A DNA stretch of 49,054 bases from JANNYA01 sp031409855 (lineage in GTDB: Bacteria; Pseudomonadota; Gammaproteobacteria; Xanthomonadales; SZUA-5): positions 1 to 49,054 of the forward strand of contig JANNYA010000208.1 in NCBI GenBank assembly GCA_031409855.1, written 5' to 3'. Numbering within the stretch: position 1 is the first letter of the stretch; each line of letters starts with the position of its first letter. A program made the translations under genes and the position numbers. Below the pieces are notes generated by a model. It was not told where the DNA came from. It did not search any database and saw nothing but the letters and a program-made list of their open reading frames with translations. Of the stretch, positions 20,098 to 28,124 are shown one piece after another.

Positions 20098-21786
20098 CTA
20101 ACCCAAATCCGTCACTGCGCCCAAATCCGCCGGTGCCACGAGCCGTATAAACTTGCCCAGCAGTCCACGCGTGTATTTCGGCGCGCGCGGTAGCCACAGG
20201 GCTTTGCGTTCGGCCATTTCAGCATCAGAAATATTCAGCGAAACCGATAAGGTGTGCGCGTCAATGGTAATCGAGTCGCCTTCTTCAATCAGTGCAATTG
20301 GCCCGCCATCAAAGGCTTCTGGCACCACGTGGCCGACCACCATGCCCCAAGTGCCGCCGGAAAATCGGCCGTCGGTAATCAAACCGACGCTTTCGCCCAA
20401 GCCCTGGCCGACCAAGGCCGCAGTCGGAGCCAACATTTCTTGCATACCCGGGCCGCCTTTCGGGCCTTCGTAGCGGATTACCACGACATCGCCCGGCAAA
20501 ATCGCTTTTGCAGTGATCGCATGCATGGCTTCTGGTTCGGAATCAAAAACGCGCGCTGGGCCGGTCATTGCTGGGTTTTTCAGGCCGGTGATTTTCGCGA
20601 CGCAGCCGCGTGGCGCCAGATTGCCGCGCAGAATCGCCAAATGCCCGTGTGCGTAAAGCGGGTTGTCGAACGCGCGAATCACGTCTTGATCGGCGCGCAG
20701 GGCAGGCACATTCGCCAATTCTTCCGCCATGGTGCGGCCGGTGATCGTCATGCAATCGCCGAAAATAAGCCCATGGTCTAGCAGCATTTTTAACACTGCC
20801 GGTACGCCACCTGCACGGTGAAAATCGACCGCAACATACTTGCCAGAGGGTTTTAGATCGCACAACACCGGCACGCGTTTGCGTACGCGCTCAAAGTCAT
20901 CGAGTGTCCAAATGACTTCCGCCGCGTGCGCAATCGCCAAAAAGTGCAACACGGCGTTCGTCGAGCCGCCGGTTGCCATAATCAAAGCAACCGCGTTTTC
21001 AATGGATTTGCGGGTGATGATCTGGCGTGGTGTGATGTTGTGCTTGATCGCGTTGACCAACACTTCTGCCGATTGCGCCGCCGAGTCGGCTTTTTCCGCA
21101 TCCGGTGCCGCCATTTGCGAGGAGCCCAGCAAGCTCATCCCTAAGGCCTCGAACGAGCTGGACATGGTATTTGCCGTATACATGCCGCCACACGCACCGA
21201 CGCTGGGGCAAGCATTACGCTCGATGCCGTCGAAATCTTCTTGGCTCATTTTGCCCGCCGCAAACGCACCTACGGCTTCAAAGGGGCTAACAATAGTTAA
21301 ATCGATGCCTTTCCAACGCCCCGGTTTGATCGTGCCAGCATAGACATAGATGCCGGGAATATTGATGCGTGCCAAGGCCATCATGCCGCCCGGCATATTT
21401 TTATCGCAGCCGCCGCAAATTAACGCGCCGTCCATCGCTTGGCCATTGACCGAGGTTTCAATCGCATCGGCAATCACTTCGCGTGACACCAGCGAGTACT
21501 TCATCGCCTCAGTGCCCATGCCGATGCCATCCGTCACCGTGGGCACGCCAAATACCTGCGGCTTGGCGCCCGCCGCCTCTAATGCCGCCATCGCGCGGTC
21601 CACCAAGGGTTGAATCCCGGCGTTACACGGGTTCATGGTCGAATGGCCGTTCGCAACACCAACGATAGGCTTGACGAAATCGCCATCCTTAAAACCCACC
21701 GCGCGCAGCATGGCGCGGTTCGGGCTGCGGGAATTGCCCTCGGTAATAGTAAAAGAGCGGCGATTGAGGCGCGTGGTGTCGGTCAT
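20098..21786 (-). CDS. ilvD: Dihydroxy-acid dehydratase (562 aa)
   Basis: Catalyses the dehydration of 2,3-dihydroxy-3-methylbutanoate and 2,3-dihydroxy-3-methylpentanoate to the 2-oxo acids in valine, leucine and isoleucine synthesis. The iron-sulphur cysteines are seen in CGGCDKNMPGGMM and ACPSVGACGGMYTANTM; other family motifs are ATGGSTNAVLH, GRTMAEEL, LRGNLAPRGCV and DGRFSGGTWG. The length is normal for the family. It starts at the ATG at 21786 (MTDTTRLNRRS). As a single gene without other ilv genes nearby, it is the first chromosomal gene beside the element. Confidence 0.96.
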   Translation of the reverse strand: MTDTTRLNRRSFTITEGNSRSPNRAMLRAVGFKDGDFVKPIVGVANGHSTMNPCNAGIQPLVDRAMAALEAAGAKPQVFGVPTVTDGIGMGTEAMKYSLVSREVIADAIETSVNGQAMDGALICGGCDKNMPGGMMALARINIPGIYVYAGTIKPGRWKGIDLTIVSPFEAVGAFAAGKMSQEDFDGIERNACPSVGACGGMYTANTMSSSFEALGMSLLGSSQMAAPDAEKADSAAQSAEVLVNAIKHNITPRQIITRKSIENAVALIMATGGSTNAVLHFLAIAHAAEVIWTLDDFERVRKRVPVLCDLKPSGKYVAVDFHRAGGVPAVLKMLLDHGLIFGDCMTITGRTMAEELANVPALRADQDVIRAFDNPLYAHGHLAILRGNLAPRGCVAKITGLKNPAMTGPARVFDSEPEAMHAITAKAILPGDVVVIRYEGPKGGPGMQEMLAPTAALVGQGLGESVGLITDGRFSGGTWGMVVGHVVPEAFDGGPIALIEEGDSITIDAHTLSVSLNISDAEMAERKALWLPRAPKYTRGLLGKFIRLVAPADLGAVTDLG

Positions 21787-21851
21787 GGTGGGCTCGGCAA
21801 AATCAACAGCGTCGGATCATACGTGGCTGGGGCTTTTGAATGCCAATTTGC

Positions 21852-22793
21852 TTAACGCAGTTGCGGCGTCACTTTTACGACTTTTCGTGGGTGCAAAAGC
21901 CCAGTGAAATAGCTCAAACCGTGCGCATATTCGTGCCCTAGCCAAATTGTTTCAGCTTCTTCAAGCAGCGTATCAACGGCAATTGGGCCGAAAACACGGC
22001 TGTCGGAGCTGTTATTTCGGTTGTCACCCATAACGAATACATGTCCAGCTGGAATTTCGCCGCGCCAATTAGGTGCGCCACCATAACCCTCGGTGTTGAT
22101 GTAGGGTTCCGCAAGCATTCGCCCGTTTATAGCAACGCGGCCAGAGGTGTAGGTTCGGATGGATTCACCTGGCAGGCCAACAATTCGTTTGATCCACGTG
22201 CTGGCGTTGCCATTTTGAGTTGCGTGGGTAAACGTCACGATCATGCCGCGCCGCAACGCAATTGGCCGACGCAAGGATCGGGTTAGCAGGTAGTCGCCTG
22301 GAGAAACTGTAGGTGCCATGCTACCCGAGGGGATGGCATAGCTGGAATAGCCAAACCAGGTGCGAATGTCATCCAATGGCAAGCGGCCATTGGCTTTTGG
22401 CCAGTACAGAAAGGTACTAGGAACTAAACCCAGTGCAAAAATCCCAATGTAAATCCATGTTTTTCGATACCAACCGCTACATTCGGTTGTTTTGATCCGC
22501 AGGACTTGCAGTGGTGACAGCCAAACGACCAGCCAAATTGCAATCAAAAAAAGCAATAAGAGCAAAAACCCAAAAGGCGCGAAAATCCAACCGATGCGCA
22601 CGAAAACAAAAGTAATCACGGTAATCAGACTGAGTTGTGCCAGGGAAATCAGCACGCCCTTGCGCATTTCGCCGATCCAAGCAAACGCGGCAATCGTTGA
22701 AAAAAACGACAGCACGAGCAACGGAAACGCTTTCGGTCGAGTGGATGGTTGTTTAGCTGGGACTGCTTCTTGTGGCGCGATTGATTCATTCAT
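21852..22793 (-). CDS. lepB: Signal peptidase I (313 aa)
   Basis: Cleaves signal peptides of secreted proteins on the outer face of the inner membrane (family S26, Ser-Lys dyad). The N-terminal 125 residues contain several hydrophobic helices, more than in the classical enzyme. Then come the Ser motif YAIPSGSMAPTVSPGDYLL (Ser near 157), the Lys motif WIKRIVGLPGE and GHVFVMGDNRNNSSDSRVFG. It may be a second signal peptidase of the genome, since there is no lepA or rnc next to it. The start at 22793 (MNESIAPQ) is likely. Confidence 0.9.
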   Translation of the reverse strand: MNESIAPQEAVPAKQPSTRPKAFPLLVLSFFSTIAAFAWIGEMRKGVLISLAQLSLITVITFVFVRIGWIFAPFGFLLLLLFLIAIWLVVWLSPLQVLRIKTTECSGWYRKTWIYIGIFALGLVPSTFLYWPKANGRLPLDDIRTWFGYSSYAIPSGSMAPTVSPGDYLLTRSLRRPIALRRGMIVTFTHATQNGNASTWIKRIVGLPGESIRTYTSGRVAINGRMLAEPYINTEGYGGAPNWRGEIPAGHVFVMGDNRNNSSDSRVFGPIAVDTLLEEAETIWLGHEYAHGLSYFTGLLHPRKVVKVTPQLR

Positions 22794-22859
22794 AGCACGT
22801 TGAATAGTCTTTAGCGTTTTTGGAACGGCGATACGCAGTCGCGATAGATGCGCGCACTT

Positions 22860-23006
22860 TTAGGTATGACATTGCGGCGCAGGCAATTCATTTTCGGCAC
22901 CCCAACTTGCAAGCCATATTTCAACTTCTGCCGAAGTGGCGTGCAGGCCCGTTTCTTGATACTCCAGCCAAGCTTTGACAGTGATTGCGTTGAAGCTATT
23001 GCTCAT
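22860..23006 (-). CDS. Small protein (48 aa), antitoxin-like
   Basis: A short frame between lepB and queG encodes MSNSFNAITVKAWLEYQETG, then LHATSAEVEIWLASWGAENE and LPAPQCHT. The pattern AWLEYQETGLHAT..EVE.WL.SWG resembles small CopG-like or antitoxin-type proteins I have seen annotated in proteobacteria, but I cannot confirm the family. No toxin gene lies beside it. The ribosome site is weak and the ATG at 23006 lies 87 bases upstream of the divergent queG start at 23093, so confidence is modest. Confidence 0.45.
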   Translation of the reverse strand: MSNSFNAITVKAWLEYQETGLHATSAEVEIWLASWGAENELPAPQCHT

Positions 23007-23092
23007 TTGACTATTTAGTGAAGAAGAATTGGCAATTATACGTTAGCGCCCGCTATCGCACGCACCACAAAACCCAGTCTAAACTTAAGCCC

Positions 23093-24166
23093 ATGCCCAC
23101 CCCCGCACACCCAAACGCCGAACTTGCGATCAAAATCAAAGCGCTAGCGCGTGCTTTGGGCTTTCAACAGCTGGGCATAACCGACACCGACCTAGCGCTT
23201 GCCGATGCGCGCCTAACGGCCTGGGTAACCGATGGCCGCCACGGTGAAATGCACTATATGCATAAGCACGGCAGCAAGCGCACAGTGCCTGCCGAGTTGG
23301 TGCCCGGCACGGTGCGGGTTTTGAGTGTGCGGATGGATTATTTTCCGCCTGAGATTGAAGGTGCCTGGAGCCAGTTGGAAAATCCCGAATCGGCTTATGT
23401 TTCACGTTATGCCCTGGGGCGGGATTACCACAAGGTTTTACGCGCACGCTTGCAAACTCTGAGCGATCAGATCGCCGCGTTCATTGGGCCATTTGGCTAT
23501 CGGGTGTTTGTCGATTCAGCACCGGTGATGGAAAAGCCTCTGGCAGAAAAGGCGGGCTTAGGTTGGATTGGTAAACACACTAATTTGATCAACAGCCAAG
23601 CCGGTTCGTACTTTTTTTTGGGCGAAATTTATGTCGATTTCGATTTGCCGATTGATGCGCCCGCTGCCCAGCATTGCGGCAGCTGCACGCGCTGTATTAG
23701 CGCGTGTCCAACCGGCGCAATTACCGGGCCGTTTCAGCTGGACGCGCGGCTGTGTATTTCTTATTTGACGATTGAGCTGGATGGCGCTATTCCGGTCGAG
23801 CTGCGCCCGGCACTCGGCAATCGCATTTATGGCTGTGATGACTGCCAATTAGTTTGCCCTTGGAACAAATTCGCTCAGCTTTCTGCCGAGCCAGATTTTC
23901 GTGCGCGGCATCAGCTCGACCGCGCTTCGTTGCTGGAATTGTTTGCCTGGAGCGAAGCTGAATTCTTGAAAAACACCGAAGGCTCGGCGATCAGACGCAT
24001 AGGCTACGCTCGCTGGCAGCGCAATTTGGCCGTGGCACTTGGGAACGCGCCTAAAAGTCATGCGGTGACAGTTGCGCTTAGCGCGCGCTTATCAGCCTGC
24101 ACGGATCAGAATTTAGCAGAACATTTGTGCTGGGCACTTGCGCGCCACGAACATCACGCGCCATGA
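23093..24166 (+). CDS. queG: Epoxyqueuosine reductase (357 aa)
   Basis: Reduces epoxyqueuosine to queuosine in tRNA using cobalamin and two [4Fe-4S] clusters; cytoplasmic. The N-terminal domain (LGITDTDLALADARL, GEMHYM, RKR-like segment) is followed by the cluster motifs CGSCTRCISACPTGAI and CDDCQLVCPWNKF, both near residues 190-275. The ending with helical repeats is normal. Start chosen at the ATG at 23093 (MPTPAHPN); a GTG at 23018 would add 25 residues without family support. Confidence 0.95.
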   Translation: MPTPAHPNAELAIKIKALARALGFQQLGITDTDLALADARLTAWVTDGRHGEMHYMHKHGSKRTVPAELVPGTVRVLSVRMDYFPPEIEGAWSQLENPESAYVSRYALGRDYHKVLRARLQTLSDQIAAFIGPFGYRVFVDSAPVMEKPLAEKAGLGWIGKHTNLINSQAGSYFFLGEIYVDFDLPIDAPAAQHCGSCTRCISACPTGAITGPFQLDARLCISYLTIELDGAIPVELRPALGNRIYGCDDCQLVCPWNKFAQLSAEPDFRARHQLDRASLLELFAWSEAEFLKNTEGSAIRRIGYARWQRNLAVALGNAPKSHAVTVALSARLSACTDQNLAEHLCWALARHEHHAP

Positions 24167-24191
24167 AAATCAAAGGGAGGCAGAGCTTTAA

Positions 24192-24219
24192 GCTGTGGCA
24201 CCTTGAAAAGTGCCACAGC
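24192..24219. terminator. Bidirectional terminator
   Basis: GCTGTGGCAC (24192-24201) and GTGCCACAGC (24210-24219) form a 10-bp perfect stem with an 8-base loop between the convergent queG and DUF1501 genes. Confidence 0.75.
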
Positions 24220-24238
24220 CCTGGTTGGCAATGTGCGT

Positions 24239-25492
24239 TTAGCGCGCGACAAACAGGCCAGCAGTCGCCTGCCCGATAAAACCGGGGAATACTTCGGCCA
24301 GTTTGCTGGCATTGCCACAGCGTTTTGCTAATGCTTCAGCCAATACTGCGCGGTAATCGGTGGTTACCCGCAAATCGCCGCCTTCTAGCTGATTTGCCGC
24401 CAAACCCGGCCACGCACCAAAGACTTGTTTTCCAATGACGCCGCCACCCATTGCAAACATGCAGCCACCACGCCCGTGATCGGTGCCGCCCGAACCATTC
24501 TCGAGCACGCGACGGCCAAATTCCGTCATGGTAATCACCGTGACCGATTTCATGCGCGCGCCCAGGTCGGTGTTGAAGGCGGCCAGCGTTTTTGCAAGCT
24601 CGTCCAGCAAACTGTTGAGTTCGGTCGTTTGATTATTGTGCGTGTCCCAGCCACCTAAATCGCAGGTAGCAACTTCCACGCCCATGCCGCTTTTAATCAG
24701 CTTTGCCAAATCTTTCATCTGATTGCCGAACGTGGTGTTTGGATAGGCTGCGCTATTTTCAACCTCGATTGCGCCCGGGTTTTTCGCCACCAGTTCATCG
24801 ACGGCGGCAAAGGTGCGATTGCCGGTGCTGTCTAGGAAACCCGTGCCGCTAAAAGTGGCTTCGAGCGAATCGCTTAGTGCGACCTTACGCGTGCTATTGG
24901 AATTCAAACCAAAGCTGGAGATCGCATTCAAACCCACCACGGCAGCGGGGCCGCCCATACTTTTCGTGACCGCCTTGCCCACTGAGAGCGCGCGAAAAGT
25001 GACGTCGTTGCTGAGCGCTGTTGTCGCCAGATGGCGATTGAGCCAGCCGCTGAACACCTGGCCTTTTTCCAACCACGCGCGTTCCATAAAATCTTGCGCG
25101 TCAAAATGCGAGCGGCTGGGTGTAGTGAGGCCGACGGCGTGTACAACCGAGAGCATGCCTTGATCCCAAATCGGTTTCAGCGGGGCTAGCGCTGGATTGA
25201 GGGCGAATTTGCCGTTCAAATCGATCGCAGCGCCGGTTGCGGCGCCCGGCTTGGGCACCGCGATAGTCCGGCGTTGTGCGTAGTATTCGGCTTCGGTGTA
25301 GGGCACGACCGCGTTTAAACCATCCATCGCGCCGCGCTGGAAGATTACTACGAGCGTGTCGGTGTTGCGGGCTGACGCTGGGTCTGCGGCAAAGGCGATC
25401 GTTGGTGCTGCGACTAGGGCTGCGCCACCTAAGCCACTGATTTTTAGGAAATCACGACGCAGGAAATTCATGCTGCTGGAATTGAATGACAT
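24239..25492 (-). CDS. DUF1501 family exported protein (417 aa)
   Basis: DUF1501 proteins are sulfatase-like exported proteins that usually pair with DUF1800; their activity is unknown. A twin-arginine signal (NFLRRDFLKISGLGGAALVAAPTIAFA) shows export in folded form. Then come FQRGAMDGLNAVVPY, SHFDAQDFME, GGWDTHNNQT, VITMTEFGRRVLENGSGGTDHGRGGCMF, the typical DUF1501 motifs. The start at 25492 (MSFNSSSM) has GGAG seven bases before it and overlaps the DUF1800 gene by 41 bases, so they form one operon. Confidence 0.9.
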   Translation of the reverse strand: MSFNSSSMNFLRRDFLKISGLGGAALVAAPTIAFAADPASARNTDTLVVIFQRGAMDGLNAVVPYTEAEYYAQRRTIAVPKPGAATGAAIDLNGKFALNPALAPLKPIWDQGMLSVVHAVGLTTPSRSHFDAQDFMERAWLEKGQVFSGWLNRHLATTALSNDVTFRALSVGKAVTKSMGGPAAVVGLNAISSFGLNSNSTRKVALSDSLEATFSGTGFLDSTGNRTFAAVDELVAKNPGAIEVENSAAYPNTTFGNQMKDLAKLIKSGMGVEVATCDLGGWDTHNNQTTELNSLLDELAKTLAAFNTDLGARMKSVTVITMTEFGRRVLENGSGGTDHGRGGCMFAMGGGVIGKQVFGAWPGLAANQLEGGDLRVTTDYRAVLAEALAKRCGNASKLAEVFPGFIGQATAGLFVAR

Positions 25493-26933
25493 GATAAGGC
25501 TCCGTAAGTTGAGTGCGATTTAAACTGATGTGGAATTGCGTTGTTTCTATACCAAATAAGTAGGAGCCGTTCGCCGCGTTGCTGACCAATTCAGCGCGAT
25601 CCGCATAGCTAAGCTTGCGCCGCAATAGCCGCTCACTGAGTTTGTCCACCATCGCATCTGGCGTCTTGGCACCCGCAGTAAGCGCCAATGCATCAATAAC
25701 AATGCCGCGATCCAATCGGCCTTCAAGTGCGGCAAACACGAAGTTCCAACGGCCCAGCCACGCGGTCGTATTCATCCAGTAGCTGGCCACATCTGGATAG
25801 CCGTTCGGTGCAGGCCAATTGCACCAAGTCTGGCCCAAGCCTTCATAAACCGCTGTCAATGCGCGGGTGTAGGTCGCGCCGGACAGTTTCGCATCGGTCA
25901 CGCGTAGCACGCTTTGCACGTATTCTTGCGGGCGCTTCACTTTTAGATCGGCGCTGGCTATGAAATCGACGGAGTTGAATAGCTCGCGCAACATTGTGGT
26001 GATATCGCCGCCGGAGCTTAAAAATAGCGCCGTCAGTTTATCTAGTAGCGCTGCAGGCGGCGTGTCACTAACAAAGCGCCGCACCAGTTTGCTTGCAATC
26101 AATTTAGCGGTCGATGGATGCGCGGCCAAAATATCCAGTACATCTTGCGCGTCTTCCATGCCGCGATTTTTCGCAAGCGTTTTGCCGAGTACGGTCTTTT
26201 CATTGCTATCGTGATTGCGCTGGCTAAACAGAAAACTGATTTGCGTGCGGTTAAAGCTCCAGCCAGTGAACGCGCGCGCCACTTCTTTCACGTCACCTTC
26301 GGTGTAGCCACCATCGACACCTAAGGTGTGCAGCTCCATCAATTCGCGTGAGTAGTTTTCCTGCGCGCCAGTTTTGACGTTGACGTAGTTATCCAAATAG
26401 AAAAGCATCGCCGGGCTGCGCGCACTGGCATTGAGCAAGTCCTTAAACTTGCCCAGCGCATGTTTACGCATGTCTTGATCGTCGATGGTTTTGGCAATGC
26501 GGTCATAGCCGTGCACGTGCTCGATGCTGAAATGGTTCGTCCAAAACTCAACCATCACCTCGAACAGTTGATTTGGGCTATAAACTTGACGTAACAGTGT
26601 CGCCGCCCGCAGTTCGCCCAAAGCTTGAAAGTCTTTGTTTTCGCTGGGCGGATAGGCCAGATAAAGCTGCGCACCGGTCATGTTAATACTGGGCAGATTA
26701 GTCGCAATAGCGGCTTCGATAACGCTGGCGTTGGCGGCACTCGGCAGCAGCTGCGATTCAACGAAAGCGGCATAGCCCATCGCGCCGGCCCGCTGATAAT
26801 CCGATTCCCGAATGCCAAAACTGGTGCGATTCATAAAATGCACGAGCGGGTCGGGTATCGCCAACGGCGTAGGGTCAGCGGCTGCGGCACTGGCAGCCTG
26901 GAAAAGTTGTGCACGAAGGGCGAGCAAGCTCAT
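25452..26933 (-). CDS. DUF1800 family protein (493 aa)
   Basis: The partner of DUF1501; the two are widespread in the envelope of many bacteria with no known reaction. Motifs: HFMNRTSFGIRESDY, LRAATLLRQVYSPNQLFEVMVEFWTNHFSIE, MLFYLDNYVNVKTGAQENYSRELMELHTLGVDGGYTEGDVKEVARAFTGW and WPAPNGYPDVASYWMN. The start is the ATG at 26933 (MSLLALRAQ), after a GAGG site; the frame is open further upstream but without support. No clear signal peptide is seen at this start. Divergent from luxR. Confidence 0.9.
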   Translation of the reverse strand: MSLLALRAQLFQAASAAAADPTPLAIPDPLVHFMNRTSFGIRESDYQRAGAMGYAAFVESQLLPSAANASVIEAAIATNLPSINMTGAQLYLAYPPSENKDFQALGELRAATLLRQVYSPNQLFEVMVEFWTNHFSIEHVHGYDRIAKTIDDQDMRKHALGKFKDLLNASARSPAMLFYLDNYVNVKTGAQENYSRELMELHTLGVDGGYTEGDVKEVARAFTGWSFNRTQISFLFSQRNHDSNEKTVLGKTLAKNRGMEDAQDVLDILAAHPSTAKLIASKLVRRFVSDTPPAALLDKLTALFLSSGGDITTMLRELFNSVDFIASADLKVKRPQEYVQSVLRVTDAKLSGATYTRALTAVYEGLGQTWCNWPAPNGYPDVASYWMNTTAWLGRWNFVFAALEGRLDRGIVIDALALTAGAKTPDAMVDKLSERLLRRKLSYADRAELVSNAANGSYLFGIETTQFHISLNRTQLTEPYHVIQFQQHEFPAS

Positions 26934-27000
26934 ATGCGTATTGCCTCGGGTTAAATTATAAGAACTGTATGCCCCAGCGTTTTCAAAGTCATGTGACCTG

Positions 27001-27106
27001 GAGCGTTGGCGAGCATTCATCACAACGCTCGGGCATTGCAGTGGTTGACGCGACGTCAAAATTTTTTTTGTGCGGCCGGCCAGGCAAAGGGCCACAAAGT
27101 GTGGCC
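27001..27106. promoter_or_regulatory. Divergent promoter region with three inverted repeats
   Basis: Between the DUF1800 and luxR genes are GAGCGTT/AACGCTC (27001-27030), the perfect TTGACG-CGA-CGTCAA (27045-27059) and the perfect GGCCACA-AAG-TGTGGCC (27090-27106). These are candidate operators for one or both genes; none is a lux box. Confidence 0.5.
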
Positions 27107-27214
27107 GGGCAAAATGTCGGCATAGAAACTGCGGCATGATTGTGCCGGTTGTGCCTGCTGGCGGTTCCACTTGCTTTGCGCAATCATAGACGGCGTTGGA
27201 TAGAGGCTGTGCAG

Positions 27215-27976
27215 ATGCCAATTTGGCAAACGATTGAAAAACTCCTTACGGCAACATCGCCTGCAGAAACAAATCTGCTTGTGCGCAGCCACGCAGCGCG
27301 TATGGGTTTTGACAATGTTGGCTTTGCCGCGCGTGCAAGTGCTGCGATGGGTGCAAGCGGCGAGGTCGTGACAGCGCACAGCTACAACAGCGAGTGGGCG
27401 GCAAGCTATCAACGCTTGAGCAACCCGCTCAGTGCCGATCTGGACGCGCGCGTGCTGGTATCCAAGCGCAATCTGCCCGCCACAGCGTGGACGACCTGCG
27501 GCCAAATCAGCCTGCCGATGCTGGCCGTGCTGATCCCTAGCGCGAAAAAGCAACTTGGCATTGCCGGTGAGTTTGGCATGCGCGGTGGCATCACCGTGCC
27601 GATTCAGGGCCGCGGTATCGACTGGGGCTTTTTTACCTTCTCAACCGATAGCAGCAGCAAACTAGAGGATCTTGGCGCTTGTTTGGGCGAGGCTATGCTG
27701 CTTTGCGGTGTTGCCGCGAGTCGAATGGGCCAGTTTCAAGCAGAGGTTCAAACACAGATCAAACTGCCACCCAACCGCAACACGCTCAGCGCGCGTGAAA
27801 TTGAAGTGCTGCGCTGGTGCGCAACCGGAAAAACATCGTGGGCAATTTCAGAAATTTTGCGCATCAGCGAACGCACAGTGAACTTTCATTTGGGCCGAAT
27901 TTATCAACGACTCGGCGTGCGCACGCGCAGCGCCGCGTGCGCTATCGCCATCGCGCAGCAAATCATTCGGCTGTAA
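27215..27976 (+). CDS. LuxR family transcriptional regulator, orphan (253 aa)
   Basis: Quorum-sensing-type regulator: an N-terminal autoinducer-binding domain and a C-terminal LuxR helix-turn-helix (LSAREIEVLRWCATGKTSWAISEILRISERTVNFHLGRIYQRLGVRTR, about residues 188-235). In the ligand domain the WxxxY motif (EWAASY) is present, but the usual Asp-Pro pair is replaced by ADLDARV and the following LPATAW fits only roughly, so ligand use may differ. No luxI is in the window. The ATG at 27215 (MPIWQTIEK) has AGAGG upstream. A lux-box-like site lies just after the gene. Confidence 0.88.
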   Translation: MPIWQTIEKLLTATSPAETNLLVRSHAARMGFDNVGFAARASAAMGASGEVVTAHSYNSEWAASYQRLSNPLSADLDARVLVSKRNLPATAWTTCGQISLPMLAVLIPSAKKQLGIAGEFGMRGGITVPIQGRGIDWGFFTFSTDSSSKLEDLGACLGEAMLLCGVAASRMGQFQAEVQTQIKLPPNRNTLSAREIEVLRWCATGKTSWAISEILRISERTVNFHLGRIYQRLGVRTRSAACAIAIAQQIIRL

Positions 27977-28017
27977 TGTAGTCCCGATAGTGCGCGCGCC
28001 ATGAAGCCAGCGTCCAC

Positions 28018-28037
28018 ACCTGTCAGAACTGACAGTT
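28018..28037. promoter_or_regulatory. Lux-box-like operator
   Basis: ACCTGTCAGAACTGACAGTT has a perfect CTGTCAG-AA-CTGACAG dyad and the CT-N12-AG form of LuxR/LasR binding sites. It lies 41 bases after luxR and about 88 bases before the start of the secreted protein gene at 28125, a sensible place for activation of that gene. Confidence 0.75.
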
Positions 28038-28124
28038 GCTCACGTCTGCTAGTCGCGCCAAAATCGGCGCACAAATAGAACCTAAATAAAATGTGCAAAA
28101 TTCTTGCGCGCGGAGCCAAAATTA

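Noticed and set aside
19829..20101. Plus-strand frames between attR and ilvD
   Set aside because: No ribosome site or protein-like pattern; they cross several inverted repeats and antisense the end of ilvD.
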